NCBI RefSeq assembly: GCF_963931675.1
Contig: NZ_OZ007039.1
Span: forward strand, 777,657 to 841,656
DNA: 64,000 nt
Direction: 5' to 3'
Origin: an uncultured Alistipes sp.
GTDB lineage: Bacteria > Bacteroidota > Bacteroidia > Bacteroidales > Rikenellaceae
A program made the translations under genes and the position numbers. Positions within the stretch are counted from its first letter, which is position 1. Every line of letters begins with the position of its first letter. A model generated the notes under the pieces. The model was not told the DNA's origin. It ran no database searches and saw only the letters and a program-made list of their open reading frames with translations. Of the stretch, positions 36,401-44,719 are shown in pieces.

Positions 36401-37099
36401 ATGAAATTAAGGATTTGCCTGCTTCTCTGCGCGGCCATCGCCCTTGCAGGATGCGAATACGACAACTACGAAGCTCCGAAAAGCCGACTCTGCGGCCGCA
36501 TCGTCTACGACGACGAGCCGGTCGGTCTGCGACAAACCGGTACGGGACAAGATTATAACCTATTGGAACTCTATCAACCGGGATTCGAGGGTACGGCACC
36601 CATTCCGGTCTACGTCGCACAGGACGGAAGTTTCTCGGCAATGCTTTTCGACGGGACCTACCGGATGGTTGCCAAAAACGGTTCCGGACCGTGGGTTGAC
36701 AGCGGCACGGAACTTTGGTTCGATGTCCGGGGGAACACCGTAGTCGACTTTCCGGTAACCCCCTACTATGTCATCCGCGACACCCGATTCGACACGGGAG
36801 ACGGAAAACTTACCGTCTCGTTCCGCATCGACCGCGGAGCCTTTACGCTGGTTAACGGAAAACCCGACGCTCTGCTTGAAAGCATCGCGCTCTACATCAA
36901 CAACACGCAGTTTGTCGACGATGCCACATTCCGCAAAAAGGTTGACGCCGCATCGCTCACCTTGGGAAGCCAGTCCATCACGGTCAACCTTCAGGATGCC
37001 GAGTTGCAGAAATACCCCGTTCTTTACGCCCGAATCGGCGTCGGGACACAAGGGATCACTCCGAAGATCTATACTCCGGGATCGGTACGGGTCAAATAA
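36401..37099 (+). CDS. DUF3823-domain lipoprotein (SusE-like position)
   Basis: The 232-residue lipoprotein (C18 in AIALAGC) carries a carboxypeptidase-regulatory-like first domain (LCGRIVYDDEPVGLRQTGTG, YVAQDGSFSAMLFDGTYRMV) and a second beta domain, the DUF3823 arrangement found directly after susCD in many PULs. It is probably a surface accessory or glycan-binding protein. The gene follows susD by 22 bp. Confidence 0.85.
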   Translation: MKLRICLLLCAAIALAGCEYDNYEAPKSRLCGRIVYDDEPVGLRQTGTGQDYNLLELYQPGFEGTAPIPVYVAQDGSFSAMLFDGTYRMVAKNGSGPWVDSGTELWFDVRGNTVVDFPVTPYYVIRDTRFDTGDGKLTVSFRIDRGAFTLVNGKPDALLESIALYINNTQFVDDATFRKKVDAASLTLGSQSITVNLQDAELQKYPVLYARIGVGTQGITPKIYTPGSVRVK

Positions 37100-37183
37100 A
37101 TCGTTCCGACAGTTCATCAGAGCCACCTGTATCCATCGTCCCGAAGGCGACCGGATACGGGCGGCGCATATCTTCGTTGCGGC

Positions 37184-39271
37184 ATGAAACTCCTGCTTTT
37201 ACCACTCTGTGCAGCCATACTTTTCGGATGCCGGGCTCCGATCGACCGGAAAGAGATCGTCTCCCGACACGACATTGTAACCCACGCCACGAATCCTCGC
37301 AGTCCGGCTCAAGTCGGGAACGGTGGGTTCGCGTTCGGGATGGACATCACGGGACTCCAGACGTTCGAACCTTTCAATACGCTGTCGGACTGGGGATGGC
37401 ACTGTTTTCCACAGGACGAAACAACCCGGCGGCAATACTACCGGGGGGGGGTCCCTGTCGAAATCGGAGGAAAACGTATTTACATGGCTCTCCCAGATGA
37501 AACGCAACCTGAAATCTCCGACTGGCTGGCAAAGAATCCGCATCGGTTCAATCTCGGGCGTGTAGGTTTCCGTCTGCTCAAAGCCGACGGAAGCGAAGCC
37601 TCAGAGGACGATCTGCACGATGTCTCGCAACACACCGATCTTTGGAACGGTATTGTTACCAGCCGATTTTCGCTGGAAGGCATTCCTGTCGAGGTCTGTA
37701 CGGCCGGCCACCCCGACCGGGACGCCGTAGGCGTGGAAGTCACCTCTCCCTTGCTGAAAGATGGGCGGTTGCAACTGTTTCTGGATTTCCCCTACGCCGA
37801 CGATCGCTACATCACGGAGCATGTCGGTGATTACGACCGACCGGAACGCCATACCTCGGTATTGCTGGCGGCGACCGATACGACCGCATCGATCCGACGT
37901 TCGATGGATACGGTCGTCTACCAGGTCGCCTTACGCTGGGAAGGTGTTCCGGGTCGGATCGTACCTCCCGGAGACAAATCGCACCGCTTCATGTTGCAAC
38001 CTGGTTATGGCAACCGATTTTCGCTGGTTTGTGAATTCTCCCCGGATACGGTCGTGGAGCCGGTTCCGACTATGGCGGAACTGTCGGATGGCAGTGCACG
38101 GATGTGGCACGACTACTGGCTTTCAGGAGCAGCCATTGACCTCTCCGAAAGCGAAGATTCCCGTTGGAGGGAACTCGAACGGCGAATCGTTCTCTCCCAA
38201 CGACTGCTGCGCTTGAACGGTGCGGGGTCCTGGCCGCCCCAGGAGAGCGGACTGGTGAACAATGGCTGGCATGGCCGCTTCCACTTCGAAATGATCTGGT
38301 GGCATGAACTCCACTTTCTGCTTTGGGGACGTCCCGAGCTGGCTGAAAAGGCTCTCGGTATCTATCAAACATTCCTGCCGACATCGCGGCAGCGGGCCGC
38401 ACGTCAGGGAATGCGAGGAGCCCGGTGGCCCAAATGCACAGCCGACCAGGATGTAGAGTGGCCCCACCTGATCCACGCCACACTCATCTGGCAACAGCCC
38501 CATCCGATCTATCTGGCCGAGACGCTTTATCGGCTCTTCCCGACAATGGAAACGCTCGACAAATGGCGCGACGTGGTTTTTGCCACAGCAGAGTACATGG
38601 CCGACTTCATACAGCTCGACACACTGCGCGGAGTGTATGTATTGGAGCCCCCACTGTGTCCGGTTTCAGAGAACACCCCCATCTTCGAGACCCGAAACCC
38701 GACTTTCGAACTCGCCTACTGGCGGTATGGGCTCCAAACGGCCCAGATCTGGCGTGAACGGTTGGGAATACCGCGTAACAAACACTGGGATAACGTACTC
38801 GCACGGCTGGCTCCGCTGCCCGTTCAGGAGGGCACTTACGTCACTTACGAGGGAATCCCCGAGATGTGGAGCCGCTACAATTTCGAACATCCCGCACTGG
38901 CGGGAATTTACGGGATGCTTCCCGGATTAGGTGTAGACCGGTCTGTTTTTGAAAGGACGCTCGATCGGATCTTCGACAACTGGCAATTCAACCGCGTATG
39001 GGGCTGGGATTTCCCGCTGCTGGCAATGGCAGCCGCCCGATGCGGACGTCCTGGACAGGCCGTAGAAATGCTGCTGTATGATTCGGAAAATTTCCAGTTC
39101 GATGTCCACGGCCTTGCAACGGGAGGTCCATTCCCCTACTTCCCCTCGAACGGAGGGCTGCTGACTGCCGTGGCCATGATGGCCGGAGGATGGGAGGGTT
39201 CGGAAGGTCCGGTTCCGGGATTCCCAAGATGCTGGCATGTAAAGGCCGAAGGATTTCAAAAAATGCAATAA
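37184..39271 (+). CDS. Predicted (alpha/alpha)6-barrel glycoside hydrolase lipoprotein, family unresolved
   Basis: The 695-residue lipoprotein (C16 in AAILFGC) has an N-terminal beta region (NPRSPAQVGNGGFAFGMDIT then GLQTFEPFNTLSDWGWH) and an alpha-helical catalytic-looking region from about 325 (RIVLSQRLLRLNGAGSWPPQ, HGRFHFEMIWWHELHFLLWG, ARQGMRGARWPKCTADQD, ETRNPTFELAYWRYGLQTAQ). The GxRGARWP motif and layout recall clan GH-L/GH65-like enzymes, but I cannot name the family. Conserved acidic candidates include E in HFEMIWWHE and ETRNPTFE. A run of nine G at 37443-37451 (residues 87-90) makes the gene prone to frameshifting. The product is probably periplasmic and saccharide-active. Confidence 0.75.
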   Translation: MKLLLLPLCAAILFGCRAPIDRKEIVSRHDIVTHATNPRSPAQVGNGGFAFGMDITGLQTFEPFNTLSDWGWHCFPQDETTRRQYYRGGVPVEIGGKRIYMALPDETQPEISDWLAKNPHRFNLGRVGFRLLKADGSEASEDDLHDVSQHTDLWNGIVTSRFSLEGIPVEVCTAGHPDRDAVGVEVTSPLLKDGRLQLFLDFPYADDRYITEHVGDYDRPERHTSVLLAATDTTASIRRSMDTVVYQVALRWEGVPGRIVPPGDKSHRFMLQPGYGNRFSLVCEFSPDTVVEPVPTMAELSDGSARMWHDYWLSGAAIDLSESEDSRWRELERRIVLSQRLLRLNGAGSWPPQESGLVNNGWHGRFHFEMIWWHELHFLLWGRPELAEKALGIYQTFLPTSRQRAARQGMRGARWPKCTADQDVEWPHLIHATLIWQQPHPIYLAETLYRLFPTMETLDKWRDVVFATAEYMADFIQLDTLRGVYVLEPPLCPVSENTPIFETRNPTFELAYWRYGLQTAQIWRERLGIPRNKHWDNVLARLAPLPVQEGTYVTYEGIPEMWSRYNFEHPALAGIYGMLPGLGVDRSVFERTLDRIFDNWQFNRVWGWDFPLLAMAAARCGRPGQAVEMLLYDSENFQFDVHGLATGGPFPYFPSNGGLLTAVAMMAGGWEGSEGPVPGFPRCWHVKAEGFQKMQ
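37443..37451 (+). repeat. G9 tract in the coding region of the six-hairpin-type enzyme
   Basis: Nine consecutive G at codons 87-90 (Arg-Gly-Gly-Val). Gain or loss of one G would shift the frame early in the 695-codon gene. Confidence 0.85.
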
Positions 39272-39282
39272 AGGCTCTGCTC

Positions 39283-41223
39283 ATGAAACGGTTTATTCTG
39301 CTGCTGGCTGTGATGACCGCCGTGCAAACCGGAACAGCGCAAATCCGGATGCCCAGTTTCTTCAGCGACAACATGGTTCTCCAACGAGAACGACCGATCC
39401 GGATCTGGGGATGGACCGCGCGAAACGAATCAATCCACATTCTATTCAACGATACGCAGGTCTCGGTGAAAGCCGATCGTGCAGGCCGTTGGGAGACGGA
39501 ACTTCCGGCCATGCCTCACGGCGGCCCTTACGAAATGACGGTCCGGAGCGGAGACAACGAACTTCATTTCAGCAATATCCTCCTCGGAGACGTATGGCTC
39601 TGCAGCGGACAGTCGAACATGGAATGGCCGCTGGGCTCCACGACAGGATGCGAAGAGGAGATCGCAGCTTCGACCTGTCCGGAACTGCGGCTGCTAACTG
39701 TTGAGAAAGCCGTTTCTCCCGACGAAAAGGAAGATTTGAAAGCAGGTTCATGGGTGGAGTGCAAGCCGGAAACCGCTCGGAGTTTTTCAGCCGTAGCCTA
39801 CTATTTCGGCAAATTCATACGGCAGGAAACCGGCGTGCCCGTCGGTCTTATCAACAGTTCGTGGGGCGGAACGGATATCGAACCATGGATCAGTTGGGAG
39901 ACAATGCGGACGACAACGCAATACCGGGAATACGCCGATCGGCACGACACTCGGGAGGCCATGGGTGAAAGCCTGAGAAATTGGGAGCGTTACGAGATTG
40001 CCCTGCGGAATGATCCTGGAGACCGGGAGTATTGGTATCGGCCGGAGGTTGCGGCCCGACAAAAAAACTGGGCCAAGATGCAGGTCCCGAAACTCTGGGA
40101 CAATGAACTCGAAGCAATCAACGGCAACGTCTGGTTTCGCACGACCGTCGTGCTTCCGGAAACGGCAGCCGGGAAACAAGCCAGGCTCTCTCTTCCCGCC
40201 GTGGACGATGCCGATGTCACCTATCTCAACGGACAACGGATCGGATTAACGAACGGATACAACCTGCCTCGCCGTTATGCGGTTCCGAAGGGAGTGCTCC
40301 GCGCAGGAGAAAATCTTATCGTAGTCAAGATATTCGACCGTGTGGCGGACGGTGGCATCTGGGGTAATGCCGCGGAATTGTACCTCGAAGTCGAAGGAAA
40401 ACGTTACCTGCTGGCCGGAGACTGGGAATACCGCCCTTCGGCAACAACAGCAATGTACGGTGCCACCATCGATGCCACACATCCGAACAATTTTGCCTCG
40501 CTGCTCTACAACGGCATGATTCATCCCCTGGTCGGATACGCCATTCGGGGGGTCGTCTGGTATCAAGGTGAGAACAACGCCCCACGGGCATGGAACTATC
40601 GGGATCTTTTCCAAAAATTAATCGTAGACTGGCGAGCCAAATGGGGCTATGAGTTTCCATTTTTGTGGGTACAATTGGCCGGTTATGGAGCCATCGACAT
40701 CGAGCCGTCCGAAAGTTCTTGGGCAGAATTGCGAGAGGCTCAAAATAACGCTTTGGTTCTTCCGGCTACCGGACAGGCTGTCATTACCGACCTCGGCGAT
40801 GCCGACGACATCCACCCGCGCAACAAGCGAGATGTCGGCTATCGCCTCTGCCGGAGTGCCCTGAAGGTGGCCTACGGCCGGGAAGTCATTGCATCCGGAC
40901 CGGTTTACCAGTCTCAGAAGCGCGACGGAAGCCGTCTTATCCTCACGTTCGAAGTCGCCGACGGCGGTTTGCGACCTGCGGACAACAACTCTTACGGTTA
41001 TCTCCGGGGATTCACGATTGCCGGAGCAGACCGGAAATTCTTTCGGGCAAAAGCCTGGGTTCTCGACAAAAATCGAATCACAGTATTCAGCGAAGCGGTT
41101 CCTGAGCCTGTTGCAGTGCGTTACGGATGGGCGGACAATCCATGCGACAATGATTTGACGAATGCCTCCGGGTTATTGGCGTCGCCCTTTCGCACCGATG
41201 ACTGGCCGGGCATCACCCGATGA
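39283..41223 (+). CDS. Sialate O-acetylesterase-like carbohydrate esterase (CE20-like)
   Basis: From the ATG at 39283 the product is 646 residues with a signal peptide (MKRFILLLAVMTAVQTGTAQ). SGNH-type esterase motifs: S111 in LCSGQSNMEWPL, INSSWGGTDIEPWIS, GVVWYQGENNAPR and D/H in DADDIHPRN. A beta-sandwich domain (WFRTTVVLPETAAGKQARLS, LNGQRIGLTNGYN) is inserted in the catalytic domain, as in sialate acetylesterase-like and CE20 enzymes. It should remove O-acetyl groups from sugars. It is the last gene of the plus-strand PUL operon (11 bp after the previous gene) and of the island. Confidence 0.92.
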   Translation: MKRFILLLAVMTAVQTGTAQIRMPSFFSDNMVLQRERPIRIWGWTARNESIHILFNDTQVSVKADRAGRWETELPAMPHGGPYEMTVRSGDNELHFSNILLGDVWLCSGQSNMEWPLGSTTGCEEEIAASTCPELRLLTVEKAVSPDEKEDLKAGSWVECKPETARSFSAVAYYFGKFIRQETGVPVGLINSSWGGTDIEPWISWETMRTTTQYREYADRHDTREAMGESLRNWERYEIALRNDPGDREYWYRPEVAARQKNWAKMQVPKLWDNELEAINGNVWFRTTVVLPETAAGKQARLSLPAVDDADVTYLNGQRIGLTNGYNLPRRYAVPKGVLRAGENLIVVKIFDRVADGGIWGNAAELYLEVEGKRYLLAGDWEYRPSATTAMYGATIDATHPNNFASLLYNGMIHPLVGYAIRGVVWYQGENNAPRAWNYRDLFQKLIVDWRAKWGYEFPFLWVQLAGYGAIDIEPSESSWAELREAQNNALVLPATGQAVITDLGDADDIHPRNKRDVGYRLCRSALKVAYGREVIASGPVYQSQKRDGSRLILTFEVADGGLRPADNNSYGYLRGFTIAGADRKFFRAKAWVLDKNRITVFSEAVPEPVAVRYGWADNPCDNDLTNASGLLASPFRTDDWPGITR

Positions 41224-41611
41224 TAACTATTACTCGCTTATTATTTGCCCCCTATTCAATTTGATTACTTGCGACAGAATGAACAATACTCTTTTCTAAA
41301 AAATTGACCAAGACGACCAATAGAAAAAGACAATACTGACATCAAATGGAGACTTAATAAAACCTTGACAAATTATATAATTCGAAGATTGTAAAACTAC
41401 AATAGATACACATAAAAAACATTCGTCATCTAAACAAAACCTCATTCCAATCATTTTCGCTTTATCACAAAAATGATTATTTTTATGCTATAAAAGAGCA
41501 CAAGGCGAGCAAGATGCATTTCGATGCGATTGTGAAGGCACCTAATCGGTGGACAATGTTTTGCAACCGCGTATCCTGCTGATAATCTTTGCGGTGCGAC
41601 GAGCGCTCGCC
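41224..41611. other. Noncoding right end of the island
   Basis: AT-rich sequence with no convincing gene on either strand. AATCGGTGGAC at 41544-41554 repeats the motif near the left end. GCGGTGCG at 41591-41598 is the reverse complement of CGCACCGC in the attR copy (41618-41625), so a hairpin can form across the boundary. Confidence 0.55.
41544..41554. repeat. Right-end copy of the AATCGGTGGAC motif
   Basis: Eleven bases identical to 3037-3047; candidate arm-type recombinase site close to attR. Confidence 0.4.
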
Positions 41612-41625
41612 CCCCTACGCACCGC
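41612..41625 (+). repeat. attR core (orphan 3' end of tRNA-Asp)
   Basis: CCCCTACGCACCGC, identical to the 3' end of tRNA-Asp at 2901-2914; the surrounding sequence is not a tRNA. The preceding GCGGTGCG makes an 8-bp stem with its last eight bases. Confidence 0.72.
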
Positions 41626-41657
41626 AATAAACATTGGAAATCAATGTTTTGCAAATC

Positions 41658-41700
41658 AAACACCCGATTTTACACCCAAGAATGTAAAGTCGGGTGTTTT
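41658..41700 (+). terminator. Terminator just beyond attR, likely the displaced tRNA-Asp terminator
   Basis: A 17-bp stem (41658-41674 with 41684-41700, one wobble) with a nine-base loop, its right arm ending in TTTT. It lies about 30 bp after the attR core, the same distance as the terminator after the intact tRNA (2949-2990). Confidence 0.8.
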
Positions 41701-41806
41701 CTATTATGAAGCAAAAACAAAGGGCTAAACTTACCTTGAAGTTTGCCCCTCAACTTGATTTTGGCATTAACGATTCCGTCTGGTATTGATTTGTCTGCCC
41801 ATATCT

Positions 41807-42949
41807 TTATTCAACCTGCGATAGGTTATTTATTAATATTTGCTCTAATTGTGGAGCTAATGGTGTCACTATTGTACTATCCATATTCCATTCAACCTGT
41901 GTATTGTTTGATTTTAACTTTAATGTTTTTTTGTACTGTTTTATTTCGTCTTTTGTAATATACTCATGTTCCAAGACATACAGTTCATCAAAGATTTCAA
42001 TCATCTGTTCTTTAGTATCTTTTTTGTGACTAAAGAACAGCTTTCTATAGTTCTTTCTGTTTATTAAATCCATATAAGACTGATACCCTGGGTTGTAGAT
42101 GTAATTCTCAGTCTGGTAATAGTTTTCGAAACGCGTAGTATAACCAAAAAGTGTTTTAGGAGTCTTTTTTTTAGTTGAAAGTACATTGTATTCCACTCGT
42201 AAAACTCGTTGTATTGTATCTATTCTTATTGCGCCTCCAACCATTTTATTTAATCGAAGTCGGCTATCTATGCTATCAGTAGTAAACTTCCAGCCTTCTT
42301 TTTTCAATGTTTCCATTAAAGTGAGACCATCCAGACTGGGTGTGTAAATGTATTTATCCACAAGAGTATTTGCTCTTTCCTTGTCCATGTCTATCAATGA
42401 ATCGTTTTGGAAGTTACGAATCTTGATAGCAAGTCTTTCCACATCTTTATGTTTTGTATCAATAAAGAAATCCAAATATCCATCTCTGAAATATTTCATA
42501 CAGGAATCATTCAATTGATAACTTCTGAAGTATGTCTTGAGATGAATATATTCTCTATTTTCCGCCGTAACTGTTACTGCGTTCAACTGATACTCAATTG
42601 GATTTAGATAAATAGGGGTATCTTCCTTAAATAGAGATGATTTAACACTTTTAGGACTATAGGCTATATGCTGAATAGTAACAACCTCATCGTCCACGTC
42701 TTGAGGCAAATTACCATCTATATCTGTTGTACCCACGACTGCCCCTGTGTTATTTAGAATCTGCGCGTATGATATACGCTGACCGGTCGTTTTATCAAGC
42801 AGAATAGCCTGACCCGAAACGTCAAGACTCACAAAGAGTAATAAGGATAAAATTGTAAAGCCATGACATTCACATTTAGTAATCGTCCGTAAGAAATCAT
42901 TGCGCATGATTCTTGCTTTTAACCTTTCTAACTTCTCTCTAATGTCCAT
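41807..42949 (-). CDS. Hypothetical secreted protein with carboxypeptidase-regulatory-like domain
   Basis: About 380 residues from the ATG at 42949; a start at 42907 would give a more typical signal peptide (hydrophobic FTILSLLLFVSLDVSGQA). After cleavage a CarboxypepD_reg-like beta domain follows (AILLDKTTGQRISYAQILNN, GTTDIDGNLPQDVDDEVVTI) and then a helical, charged region of unknown function. Proteins with this layout are common and uncharacterised in Bacteroidales. The gene is visibly more AT-rich than the island and points away from the capsule locus. It lies just outside the island's right end. Confidence 0.75.
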   Translation of the reverse strand: MDIREKLERLKARIMRNDFLRTITKCECHGFTILSLLLFVSLDVSGQAILLDKTTGQRISYAQILNNTGAVVGTTDIDGNLPQDVDDEVVTIQHIAYSPKSVKSSLFKEDTPIYLNPIEYQLNAVTVTAENREYIHLKTYFRSYQLNDSCMKYFRDGYLDFFIDTKHKDVERLAIKIRNFQNDSLIDMDKERANTLVDKYIYTPSLDGLTLMETLKKEGWKFTTDSIDSRLRLNKMVGGAIRIDTIQRVLRVEYNVLSTKKKTPKTLFGYTTRFENYYQTENYIYNPGYQSYMDLINRKNYRKLFFSHKKDTKEQMIEIFDELYVLEHEYITKDEIKQYKKTLKLKSNNTQVEWNMDSTIVTPLAPQLEQILINNLSQVE

Positions 42950-43026
42950 CGCTGTGTTACTTTGTTCTTTAATATTCAGTTCATTTGGAAAATGCCTGTT
43001 TACGATGCTTAATCTACTTAGGCGAC

Positions 43027-43055
43027 ATAAAGATACGAAAAAAAGGAGCAAGCCA
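43027..43055 (-). promoter_or_regulatory. Possible promoter of the hypothetical secreted protein
   Basis: Minus-strand TTG (43055-43053), 18-base spacer and TATCTTTA (43034-43027), one base off the TAnnTTTG consensus, about 80 bp upstream of the ATG at 42949. Confidence 0.35.
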
Positions 43056-43268
43056 AAGGCATACGAATTTTGATCTTTTTTATCCTCTATTCAGTTGGCG
43101 TATTTTGTGTCGAATAATGGCGCAATCGGCTTCCTGCGTATCTGGGACGCAGATCTTGGGCCTTCTGGCAGGACCTGACTTGGCGTGACGGTTTTAATGT
43201 TCGGAATATGAACCAAATAAAGGCCACACAAGAGGATGTTGCAAGCGTAAGAAATATGATGATTTTTT

Positions 43269-43298
43269 TTGTACTGCCCCCCTTTTTTTCTACCTTTG
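43269..43298 (+). promoter_or_regulatory. Capsule operon promoter
   Basis: TTG at 43269-43271, 19-base spacer and TACCTTTG at 43291-43298, an exact consensus match. The spacer is mostly C6 and T7 homopolymers and the -33 element ends a T8 run, so slippage could change the spacing. The predicted leader to the UpxY start is about 225 nt. Confidence 0.7.
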
Positions 43299-43343
43299 CG
43301 ACAGTGATGTGTGATTTCTTAGATAGAGACCTCTTCCCCGTTT

Positions 43344-43352
43344 GGGGGGGGG
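43344..43352 (+). repeat. G9 tract in the capsule operon leader
   Basis: Nine consecutive G about 45 bp after the -7 element and 180 bp before the UpxY start. No annotated gene spans it; it could affect leader structure. Confidence 0.85.
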
Positions 43353-43529
43353 TAAAGTTCTTATTGCGAGAAGGAGAAGCGGGGATGGGCGAAAATGTGC
43401 ACGATCAAGGCACACGGACAGACCTGTATGAAATTTTTAAGCATCACTCAAAAGAAATACGCAATTTACTATTTGTCAGGCTATTACATTTAGCCCGACG
43501 AGGTCGCGGAGCGCAATCTCCCGAAAAGA

Positions 43530-44642
43530 ATGACAAAATCCGTGTCGTCCGCACTCACCCGAACCGCCGATCCAACCGAATCCGCCGCAACCCCGGTTTC
43601 CGAGGCCCAGAACCGCCATATCGTGCGCTGGTACGTGATGGTCTACCCGACCAGCAGCCGGGCCATGACCGAAGAACTGGATCGTGAACTGGCCCGTCGG
43701 CAGCGTGACAACGAGCCTCTGTTCGAATACTTTGCGCCGATCCTTGTCGAAGCGAAGAAGATAAACGGACGGCTGGTCAGGACCCGGCGTCCGCTGTTGT
43801 ACAATTACCTGTTCGTACACGCCTCGGAAGCGGAGATCTACCGGATCAAGCAGCGCCTGCCCCAATACAACCTGCTACCGCGGGTAAAGGACAGCAAGGA
43901 GAGCTACCACTACCCCTATCTGACCGACAAGGCCATGCGTGATCTTCAATGGATTGCGCGTTCGTATGCCGAGCCGGTTCCGGTCTGCACCGCGGATCCC
44001 GCTTGGTTGGTCAAGGGTGACCGGATTCGTATCACGGAAGGGCGTTTTGCGGGGATTGAGGCCAAAGTCGTTACAAACGCCACCTCGCGCCACAAGGAGA
44101 TTCTGGTTTCGATCGACGACTGGATGTGCGTTCCGCTGCTGAAGGTCCAGCCCGGAGCGTATGAGGTGATCGAACTGAATGCCGAAAATCCAGGTTACTA
44201 TTCCCGGTTGAACAACAGCAAACTGTTCGACCGGATTCACGACGCCCTGTGCAGGCATTTAGCCGGGGGGGGGTCTGCTGAAGACCGGGCTATCGCCACC
44301 GAGGTTTTGCAGGAATACGGCAGTCTGACGCTCGACTCCGACATCATGCGCAGCAAACTCTATGTCCTGCTGCTGCAAGCCTACACGATTCTCGGCGAAA
44401 CCGCGAAACGAGAGAGTCAACTCGTGACAATCCAAAAGCTGCTCCCGGCCGTACGGGCCGAACAATCCCGGGCCCTGCTGCTCGTAACGCTGTACGGCTG
44501 CACGGACAACCGGCTCTATTACGATCAGGCCCATGCCCTGATCGACCCCTGGCTCGCGGAAGAGAGCCCCAAAAAGAGTAAGGCGCAGCTGATCCGCCAT
44601 TTGGCCGATTTCGACCGGCTATTCGGCCACGGGGGTGAATAA
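43530..44642 (+). CDS. upxY: UpxY-family transcription antiterminator (NusG-like)
   Basis: The 370-residue protein has a NusG N-terminal (NGN) domain about 33-155 (RWYVMVYPTSSRAMTEELDR, RRPLLYNYLFVHASEAEIYR) and a KOW-type domain about 165-200 (VKGDRIRITEGRFAGIEAKV). A helical C-terminal extension makes it longer than typical UpxY (about 170-200 residues). UpxY proteins are the first genes of Bacteroidales capsule operons and let polymerase read through the long operon. The frame upstream of 43530 is closed by a TAG at 43491-43493, fixing the start region. A G9 tract at 44265-44273 encodes Gly246-248; one extra G gives a TGA two codons later. Confidence 0.88.
   Translation: MTKSVSSALTRTADPTESAATPVSEAQNRHIVRWYVMVYPTSSRAMTEELDRELARRQRDNEPLFEYFAPILVEAKKINGRLVRTRRPLLYNYLFVHASEAEIYRIKQRLPQYNLLPRVKDSKESYHYPYLTDKAMRDLQWIARSYAEPVPVCTADPAWLVKGDRIRITEGRFAGIEAKVVTNATSRHKEILVSIDDWMCVPLLKVQPGAYEVIELNAENPGYYSRLNNSKLFDRIHDALCRHLAGGGSAEDRAIATEVLQEYGSLTLDSDIMRSKLYVLLLQAYTILGETAKRESQLVTIQKLLPAVRAEQSRALLLVTLYGCTDNRLYYDQAHALIDPWLAEESPKKSKAQLIRHLADFDRLFGHGGE
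44265..44273 (+). repeat. G9 tract in the upxY coding region
   Basis: Nine G encoding three Gly codons between the KOW domain and the helical extension. A +1 slip gives GTC TGC TGA directly after the tract; a -1 slip adds a short missense tail. Confidence 0.85.
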
Positions 44643-44719
44643 AACGCCCGGGAATGCGAGCTCATGGAATGCGCCCGCACCAACTGAATCTCAAACAAAA
44701 ATCAGCCATAAATCGAATC

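Larger units (their letters stand above)
2901..41625. mobile_element. Genomic island integrated in tRNA-Asp, carrying a polysaccharide utilisation locus
   Basis: The island is bounded by 14-bp direct repeats (CCCCTACGCACCGC): one is the 3' end of the intact tRNA-Asp (2901-2914), the other stands alone at 41612-41625. A tyrosine recombinase lies just inside the tRNA-proximal end, and the motif AATCGGTGGAC occurs near both ends (3037-3047 and 41544-41554). Mobilisation genes, partly decayed, follow the recombinase. The cargo is a PUL of roughly twenty genes plus an IS256-type element. A strong hairpin terminator directly after the second repeat resembles the one after the tRNA and is likely the original tRNA terminator. 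With the relaxase broken, the island is probably not self-mobilising now, though excision may still be possible. The boundaries are inferred from the repeats; no empty site is available for comparison. Confidence 0.75.

Noticed and set aside
43190..43310. Invertible promoter for the capsule operon
   Set aside because: Only very short inverted repeats (such as GTTC/GAAC near 43199) surround the promoter, far shorter than the repeats used by Mpi-type inversion, and no invertase is encoded nearby.
43208..43687. 159-codon frame spanning the capsule promoter, the leader and the start of upxY
   Set aside because: It begins upstream of the promoter and overlaps upxY out of frame; no homology pattern seen. 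It was considered because it crosses the G9 tract, but upxY's own frame is closed by a stop at 43491.
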